Shown here: one piece after another, positions 6,653 through 11,215 of the stretch
Layout: each line of letters begins with the position of its first letter
Position numbering within the stretch: the first letter of the stretch is position 1
Origin: Candidatus Adiutrix sp.
Lineage (GTDB): Bacteria; Desulfobacterota; Desulfarculia; Adiutricales; Adiutricaceae
Assembly (NCBI GenBank): GCA_031273445.1
Contig: JAISRV010000038.1
Span: 1 to 11,215, forward strand
Reading direction: 5' to 3'
Length of the DNA stretch: 11,215 bases
Program-made: the position numbers and the translations under genes
Notes under the pieces: model-generated
The model's input: only the letters and a program-made list of their open reading frames with translations
What the model was told of the DNA's origin: nothing
Database searches by the model: none

Positions 6653-8824
6653 CAGTTTATCGGCGAGGCGCGAGTAGCGATTCTGCTCATGGTTGTTGTC
6701 GACCGCGCCGCGCAGGGCCCTGGCGGAACCGATGAGCACCACAAAGCGCCGGCCGCGGGTGACGGCGGTGTAGATGAGTTTGCGGCGCAGCATGATGTGG
6801 TGGCCGGGAACCACCGGAATCAGCGTCACCGGAAATTCCGAGCCCTGTGATTTATGGATGGTGATGGCATAGGCCAGGGCCAGTTCGTCCAGGTCGGAGA
6901 AGTCGTAGGTCACGGGCCGGCCTTCAAAGTTGACGGTCATTTCCTGGGCTTCAAAGTCTATTTTTTCCACCCGGCCGCCGTCGCCGTTGAAGACGTCGCG
7001 GTTATAGTTGTTCTTCAGCTGCATGACCCGGTCGCCGGTTTTGTACTGACGCCCGAAGCGCCTGAGGGCGGCCTGCCCGCCCGGATTAAGGGCCGCGCTC
7101 AAGACGGCGTTGAGGTTTTCCGCGCCGAGCTCGCCATTGTGCATCGGCGTCAGCACCTGGATGTCTTCCATGGGGTTGACGCCCAGTTTCTCCGGCAGTT
7201 TTTTGGCGATGAGGTAGAGCATTTTGTCGATGATGCGGCCGGGATCGTTCTCCTCGATGAAATAGAAGTCGCCGTCGTCGCGGTCGCGGCTGCTCTCGGG
7301 GAAAAGGCCCGCGTTGATCCGCCTGGCGGCCCGGATGATCTGGCTGCCGCTGGCCTGGCGATGCGCTTCGGTCAGGGCGGCCACCTCGACCAGGCCTGAA
7401 GCCGTCAGATCGGCCAGAACGCGCCCCGGCCCGACCGACGGCAGCTGGTCCTGATCGCCGATAAAAATGACGGCGGCGTGATGGGGCACGGCGCCGAGCA
7501 AATGGTTCATGAGGTTAAGATCGATCATGGAGGTTTCGTCCGCCAGCAAAAGGTCGATGTCCAGCTTGTTTTTCGGCCCGCGCAGGAAGCCTCCCGCCTG
7601 GGGGGAGTATTCCAGGAGCCTGTGCACGGTTTTGGCCGGCAGGCCCGTGGCCTGGCTCAAACGCTTGGCCGCGCGCCCCGTCGGGGCCGTCAGGGCGATT
7701 TTAGCTTTTACGGCCGCATAGATGGCGGTGATGAGGCGGGCGATGGTCGTTTTGCCGGAGCCGGGGCCGCCGGTGATGATCAGGATTTTTTTAGTGACGG
7801 CGGCTTCGGCCGCCCGGCGCTGATCCGGGCTCAGTTCCAGCCCCAGCTGTTCTTCCGCCCAGGCCAGGGCTTTTTGCGGCCGGGGCACGATGAGGCGGGG
7901 CGGGTGGTGAAGTATGGAGACGATGTCGCTGGCCACCCAGTTTTCGGCCCGCTGCAGGTAAGGGGCGTAAATCCTGGCCGCGCCGGGCTCGTCGCCGGGT
8001 TCCGCCTTGACGCGGCCCGCCAGGATGAGGCGCCCCAGGGCGGTTTTGAGATCGTCCGGCGAGGCTTCCGGCAGAAGCGCCGCCGATTCCTTCAGCAGCA
8101 GGTTTTCCGGGTAGAAGACATGGCCGTCGGCGCCGGTTTCATTAAGCGTGAACAACAGGCCCGCTTCCAGCCGAGCCGGCGCGTCCGGGGCGAAGCCGAC
8201 GGCGCGGGCCACCTTGTCGGCGGTGACGAAGCCCACCCCGTCCACTTCATAGGCCAGCCGGTAGGGGTCTTCGCGAATCAGCTCTTCGGCCTTTTCCCCC
8301 AGCCGCCTGATGATGCGCAGGGCCGCGCTGAGCCCCAGGCCGAATTCAGCCAGAAATTCCAACAGACGTTTGGCGTTGACCGTGCGGTTCCAGCCTTCTA
8401 TGATCATTTCCCGGCGGGCCGCGCCGAGCCCTTCCACCTCCGTCAGGCGCTCGGGGTTGTGGGCCAGAATGTCCAGGGTTCCCGCGCCGAAACGGTCCAC
8501 CAGGCGCCCAGCCAAAACCGGGCCCAGGCCTTTGATGAGGCCGGAGGCAAGGTATTTCTTCAAAGACGGCAGCGTGGTCGGAGGGGCCAGCCTGGCTTTT
8601 CTTATTTCGAAGCGTGGGCCGAAGCGGGGATGGTTGGCGAAGGCCCCTTCCATTTCTATGAATTGGCCCACAACCGGATCAGGCAGGCGGCCGGCGGCGG
8701 TGATGAGGTTTTTGCGGCCGGCGGCCTTGACCGTCAAGACGGTGTAGCCGTTTTCGTCGTTGACGAAAGTTATGCGTTCAATGCGGCCGGAGACGGTTTC
8801 GCCCGGCGGGTTCGGCGTGGCCAC
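6641..8824 (-). CDS. recD2: RecD2-type ATP-dependent 5'-3' DNA helicase
   Basis: A protein of 727 residues, typical of RecD2. Unlike RecD of the RecBCD complex, RecD2 acts without RecB and RecC, and it is linked to repair and replication-fork maintenance. It has an N-terminal OB-like region (about 10-80), helix-hairpin-helix repeats (about 85-210, with KGLGPVLAGRL, EVEGLGAARREMI and DGVGFVTADKVA) and a superfamily 1B helicase core. Core motifs are Walker A GGPGSGKTT (352-360), APTGRAAKRLS (380-390), Walker B LADETSM (427-433), GDQDQLPSVGPG (456-467), TEAHRQ (485-490), AITIHKSQGSEF (653-664) and YTAVTRGR (685-692). All key residues are present. The start is GTG at 8824, separated by one base from the trmB stop, so the two genes form an operon. 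The ribosome site is weak (GGGA), consistent with coupled translation. No recB or recC is in view. Confidence 0.97.
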   Translation of the reverse strand: MATPNPPGETVSGRIERITFVNDENGYTVLTVKAAGRKNLITAAGRLPDPVVGQFIEMEGAFANHPRFGPRFEIRKARLAPPTTLPSLKKYLASGLIKGLGPVLAGRLVDRFGAGTLDILAHNPERLTEVEGLGAARREMIIEGWNRTVNAKRLLEFLAEFGLGLSAALRIIRRLGEKAEELIREDPYRLAYEVDGVGFVTADKVARAVGFAPDAPARLEAGLLFTLNETGADGHVFYPENLLLKESAALLPEASPDDLKTALGRLILAGRVKAEPGDEPGAARIYAPYLQRAENWVASDIVSILHHPPRLIVPRPQKALAWAEEQLGLELSPDQRRAAEAAVTKKILIITGGPGSGKTTIARLITAIYAAVKAKIALTAPTGRAAKRLSQATGLPAKTVHRLLEYSPQAGGFLRGPKNKLDIDLLLADETSMIDLNLMNHLLGAVPHHAAVIFIGDQDQLPSVGPGRVLADLTASGLVEVAALTEAHRQASGSQIIRAARRINAGLFPESSRDRDDGDFYFIEENDPGRIIDKMLYLIAKKLPEKLGVNPMEDIQVLTPMHNGELGAENLNAVLSAALNPGGQAALRRFGRQYKTGDRVMQLKNNYNRDVFNGDGGRVEKIDFEAQEMTVNFEGRPVTYDFSDLDELALAYAITIHKSQGSEFPVTLIPVVPGHHIMLRRKLIYTAVTRGRRFVVLIGSARALRGAVDNNHEQNRYSRLADKLAGR

Positions 8825-8825
8825 G

Positions 8826-9758
8826 TCAGTTCCCGGCGCCGGGGGTCGCGGCCAGTTCCAGAGCCCTGGCGAGGCCCAGGGTGGGGAACAGTTCCGCGGC
8901 TATGGCCGGGCTGACTTTCCAGCGTTCGCCCTGCCGGCGGATGCGGATGTGAAAATCCTGCGTCAGCGGACCTTCCACCACAAAAACCCGCACCAGGCCT
9001 TCTTCCCGGTCGCGGTCGAAGATGAATTCACGGAAGCGGACCACCACGTCGCCCACATAGTCCCGGGGCTTGTAGGCGTCGGGATCGAAGTCGTCGAGGT
9101 AATAGGCCTGCATGGGCGCCTCCTCCGTAGGCGGAATTTCGGCAGGGCCTTTTTTCAGCCCGTCCAGATGAAAAAAGGCGCCCTGGCCGCCGCCCTGCCA
9201 TTTGCGTTCATATTTAGTGTCCAGCATGGCCGGGCGCTCGGCTAGGGCGAATCGCAGGGCCGAAGGCGCGGCTTGGGCCAGGGTCCATTCGGCCAGTTCG
9301 CGGCTGTCGGTGACCAGGATGAACCGCCCTTCCGGCTTGAGGCGGCTGGCGGCCAGATTAAGGAAGCCGGTGCTGAACAGACGTTTTTTTTCCTGGCGCT
9401 CGTCCGGCCAGGGCACGGGAAACAGGGCGCGGATCACATCCAGGCTTTGGGGCGCGAAACAGCGTTCCAGGGCTGTTTCGGCCTTCAGCCGCATAAGCCG
9501 CACATTGGCCCGCGGCGGGTCGGCCAGGCGCCGCAGGGCGCGTTTAATCGAAGCCCAGGCGATCTCCACGCCCACGTAATCGCGCTGGGGCGCCTCCTGG
9601 CTGGCCCGGTTCAGGTATTCGCCGTTGCCGAAGCCGATCTCCAGTTCCAGGGGCGCCTTCCGGCCGAACAGGTAGGGCCAGGGCGTCGGGCGCGGCTGGC
9701 GCGTCGGTTTGACCAAAGGCAAAAGGGATTTATAGTATTTTTTCGAAAAAGCGGTCAT
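8826..9758 (-). CDS. trmB: tRNA (guanine-N7-)-methyltransferase TrmB with C-terminal extension
   Basis: A SAM-dependent enzyme expected to methylate G46 in the tRNA variable loop. From the chosen start it has 310 residues. The SAM site is LELEIGFGNGEYL (37-49), followed by YVGVEIAWASIKRALRR (61-77). The family FPDPWPKxRHxKRR motif appears as FPVPWPDERQEKKRLF (113-128), with Val for the first Asp. TDSRELAEW (150-158) and TKYERKW (181-187) match the usual substrate-site region. About 100 residues after 205 (including YYLDDFDPDAYKPRDYVGD) lie beyond the ordinary 210-240 residue enzyme. The frame stays open upstream to 10364, but TGGAGA (9767-9772), nine bases before ATG 9758, and the family N-terminus (FSKKYYKSLLPLVKPTR) set the start here; the upstream part is an HlyD relic. 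recD2 follows one base after the stop. Confidence 0.88.
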   Translation of the reverse strand: MTAFSKKYYKSLLPLVKPTRQPRPTPWPYLFGRKAPLELEIGFGNGEYLNRASQEAPQRDYVGVEIAWASIKRALRRLADPPRANVRLMRLKAETALERCFAPQSLDVIRALFPVPWPDERQEKKRLFSTGFLNLAASRLKPEGRFILVTDSRELAEWTLAQAAPSALRFALAERPAMLDTKYERKWQGGGQGAFFHLDGLKKGPAEIPPTEEAPMQAYYLDDFDPDAYKPRDYVGDVVVRFREFIFDRDREEGLVRVFVVEGPLTQDFHIRIRRQGERWKVSPAIAAELFPTLGLARALELAATPGAGN

Positions 9759-9777
9759 GAGCGAATTCTCCAGCCTA

Positions 9778-9806
9778 AAAATATCATCGCTCGCGCCGCC
9801 GATCAA
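9778..9806 (-). promoter_or_regulatory. Promoter candidate for trmB-recD2
   Basis: On the minus strand TTGATC (9801-9806), a 17-base spacer and TATTTT (9778-9783) are preceded by TG in the extended -10 position. It would start RNA near 9771, very close to the ribosome site at 9767-9772, giving a short leader. Four of six bases match in each box, so this is only a candidate. It matters because the genes upstream are dead. Confidence 0.25.
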
Positions 9807-9833
9807 CACATATGTTGCGTTTTGCTTGAACAG

Positions 9834-9859
9834 GCGGCGAAAAGACCCTTTTTCGCCGC
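9834..9859. repeat. Perfect 10-bp inverted repeat
   Basis: GCGGCGAAAA (9834-9843) and TTTTCGCCGC (9850-9859) form a perfect 10-bp stem with a six-base loop. It lies between the secretion-system relic and trmB. The only T-runs are inside the stem, so it is not a standard terminator. It might mark a junction, a mobile-element remnant or a transcription barrier. Confidence 0.5.
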
Positions 9860-9959
9860 TTATCAGCGCGCAAAAGCCTAAATAGCGTTTGGCCGCTTTA
9901 ATGGCTTCTTCGTTTCTCCGGTTTGTCGGCGCTTTGAAAGAAACGACGATCCAGCTACG
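9848..9959 (-). pseudogene. Possible transposase C-terminal remnant (IS4/IS1634-like)
   Basis: About 37 codons on the minus strand, from SWIVVSFKAPTNRRN to EEAIKAAKRYLGFCALISGE, resemble the stretch of IS4/IS1634-type transposases in which a line such as 'N-E-E-A-I-x-x-A-x-K-Y-x-G-F-x-x-L-I-S-N' comes just before the conserved YRxKDxVEKxF catalytic region. That catalytic region does not follow in any minus-strand frame, so at most a scrap remains. The call rests on recalled family pattern over a short span and could be chance. The segment is in frame with both the HlyD relic upstream and trmB downstream. Confidence 0.35.
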
Positions 9960-10019
9960 TCCACCGCCGCAAAGATGAATCAGCTGCAGCCTGAGGCGGC
10001 TCGCCTCTTCTATCTCCCC

Positions 10020-10659
10020 CACAGGCACGATCTCCATCAGCACCTGGGCCGGCTCCACCACCCCGCCCACTGTATTGGCCGCCAGCCTCTTCACCTTGCC
10101 CTTCACCGGGGCGTAAAGCACCTGCTTGGCCCCGAGATCGCGCGCCTTGGTCAGCTCCTGCCGCAGACTCTCCGTCTGGCGGTTCAGATCGTCCAGTTCA
10201 TTCAGAACTTCCGAGAAGCTCCCGGACCTTTGGGCCTCGATCTGCCTTTCCACGCCCCGGATGGCCGCGTCAAGCTGCGAGGCCCGCAGCCTTTCCGCCG
10301 CCAGCCCGTGAAACTGCCTCAACTGTTCTTCCTGCAGGGCCAGATATTCATTAAGGCCCACCATCTGTTTATCGTAAAGCTTTTCATAGGCGCTCAGGCC
10401 GCCGCTCCACCAGCGGCAGGGTGGCTGAATACTGTTTTATGAGTTCCTGTGAGGAAGCCCACTCGGCCCGGCGTTCCTCCAGCTGGGCCTCCAAGGTTCT
10501 CCAGCCGGCCATGACGCTGGTGTATTCCTCATATAGCAGTCGGCCGTCTTTCACATCCCCCTTCAGCCTCGGATGGTTTTTTATTTCTTCTTCACTGGCC
10601 GCTTCGCCGGCCGGGCGGCGCAAAAGCTCGACCATGATCTCCCGCCGGAGCTTTTTCAT
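10020..10659 (-). pseudogene. HlyD-type membrane fusion protein relic, truncated at both ends and frameshifted
   Basis: The remnant of a type I secretion periplasmic adaptor, which normally links the inner-membrane ABC exporter to a TolC-type outer-membrane channel. The first part (frame ending at 10384) carries the rising coiled coil, SEEEIKNHP to IKQYSATLPLVERR. After a one-base shift at 10397-10398 the match continues with LSAYEKLYDKQMVGLNEYL, the falling coiled coil and the lipoyl-half motif LYAPVKGKVKRLAANTVGGV ending in LMEIVP. Missing are the cytoplasmic tail, membrane anchor and first lipoyl half (roughly 165 residues by comparison with E. coli HlyD) and everything after LMEIVP, including the beta-barrel domain. 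It cannot make a working adaptor. The start begins almost exactly where the HlyB relic ends. Confidence 0.8.
10397..10398 (-). other. Frameshift in the HlyD relic (one extra C on the minus strand)
   Basis: The minus strand reads GAG CGG CGG CCT GAG and soon hits a stop (10384-10386). Dropping one C of the CC pair gives VERRLSAYEKLYDKQ, which continues the HlyD coiled coil without a break. It is therefore a one-base insertion in an already truncated gene; a sequencing error is also possible but would not restore the gene. Confidence 0.65.
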
Positions 10660-11215
10660 AAACCAGAGCGCAGGTGGCTTCATCAAAAAGCAGATTGCGC
10701 GGGTTGCCGGTCAGGACCCGGGCTATGGCCAGGCGCTGCCTTTGCCCGCCCGACAGCCCGCCGCCGCGCTCGCCCACCTGGGTGTCATAGCCCTCCGGCA
10801 GCTCTAGTATGAAATCGTGCGCCCCGGCCAGTTTAGCCGCGGTCACGACATTCTCCATGGGCAGGCCCGGATCGCTCAGGGCGATGTTTTCCCGCACCGT
10901 GCCGCTGAACAGCACGTTTTCCTGCAAAACCACCCCGATGCTCTTGCGCAGCCAGACCGTGTCCACCATGGCCAGGTCCACCCCGTCCACCATGACCCGC
11001 CCGCTCTCCGGCACGTACATGCGCTGGATCAGCTTGGCCAGCGTACTCTTGCCGCTGCCGGAAGGCCCCACCAGGCCGATGACTTCCCCGGGATGGATAT
11101 CCAGGCTCATATCCTCCAGCACGGCCGGCCCGTCGGGCCGGTAGCGGAAGCGGACGTGCTCAAAGGCCACCGCCCCGTTCAGGGCCGGCAGACTGCCCCG
11201 GCCGGGGTCCAGGCC
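10658..11215 (-). pseudogene. HlyB-type ABC exporter ATPase, 3'-truncated and running off the window edge
   Basis: The nucleotide-binding domain of a type I secretion ABC transporter; the frame stays open to the right edge, so its membrane part would lie beyond 11215. The match to HlyB is close: [20 protein letters not shown], Walker [27 protein letters not shown], the Q-loop in [37 protein letters not shown], the ABC signature [13 protein letters not shown] and Walker B LLFDEAT. The homology stops at TCALVYEK, where the family has TSALDYESE. The D-loop Asp, the H-loop His and the last 100 or so residues are absent, so ATP hydrolysis and dimer function should be lost. Frame A continues as unrelated sequence to a stop at 10592, while HlyD coding begins in another frame. 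Confidence 0.82.

Noticed and set aside
7478..8914. Long plus-strand open frame of 478 codons opposite recD2
   Set aside because: It lies antisense to a RecD2 with all helicase motifs. Its composition (rich in Gly, Ala, Arg, Gln, Phe) is that of a mirror frame in G+C-rich DNA, and no domain is recognisable.
9273..9881. Plus-strand open frame of 202 codons opposite trmB
   Set aside because: The opposite strand carries conserved TrmB motifs; this frame has none.
1..11215. CRISPR array, tRNA or rRNA genes, prophage or complete insertion sequence
   Set aside because: No regularly spaced repeats, cloverleaf sequences, rRNA signatures, integrase or intact transposase were seen on either strand.

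Overview
The window is G+C-rich DNA (about 60% by eye) from a Gram-negative-type bacterium. Evidence for a two-membrane envelope is the ExbB/ExbD proton-channel pair and the relic of a haemolysin-type (HlyB/HlyD) type I secretion system. The gene set and the style of the EF-P, RecD2 and TrmB proteins recall Desulfobacterota (former deltaproteobacteria). That placement is an impression from protein wording, not a computed result.

Layout. A lone minus-strand gene (95-883) encodes a secreted SUMF1/FGE-fold protein that lacks the FGE catalytic cysteine pair; it has a well-formed sigma70-type promoter at 961-990. A 376-base divergent spacer with several inverted repeats follows. A plus-strand block runs from 1260 to 6628: a membrane-anchored TPR protein, ExbB/TolQ-type and ExbD/TolR-type proteins, an FtsB/DivIC-like division protein (start overlapping the exbD-type stop), elongation factor P (efp) and undecaprenyl-diphosphatase (uppP). 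The first four genes look like one envelope/cell-division operon; efp-uppP may be read from the same transcript or from a weak promoter candidate in the 151-base gap before efp. uppP converges on a minus-strand pair, trmB then recD2, separated by one base, with 12 bases between the uppP and recD2 stop codons.

The right end is a gene graveyard on the minus strand. Reading in the direction of transcription it holds: an HlyB-type ABC ATPase cut just after Walker B; an HlyD-type adaptor lacking its N-terminal third and C-terminal beta domain and carrying one frameshift; a short stretch resembling an IS4/IS1634-type transposase C-terminus; and then intact trmB. By chance the HlyD relic, the spacer and trmB stay open in one frame, giving a 512-codon run-on ORF (8826-10364) that a gene caller could mistake for an HlyD-TrmB fusion. 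The ribosome binding site and family alignment place the real trmB start at 9758.

No tRNA, rRNA, CRISPR array or complete mobile element was seen. The most interesting items are the periplasmic TPR + ExbB/ExbD + FtsB operon without a TonB/TolA partner in view, and the layered decay of the secretion locus upstream of trmB.
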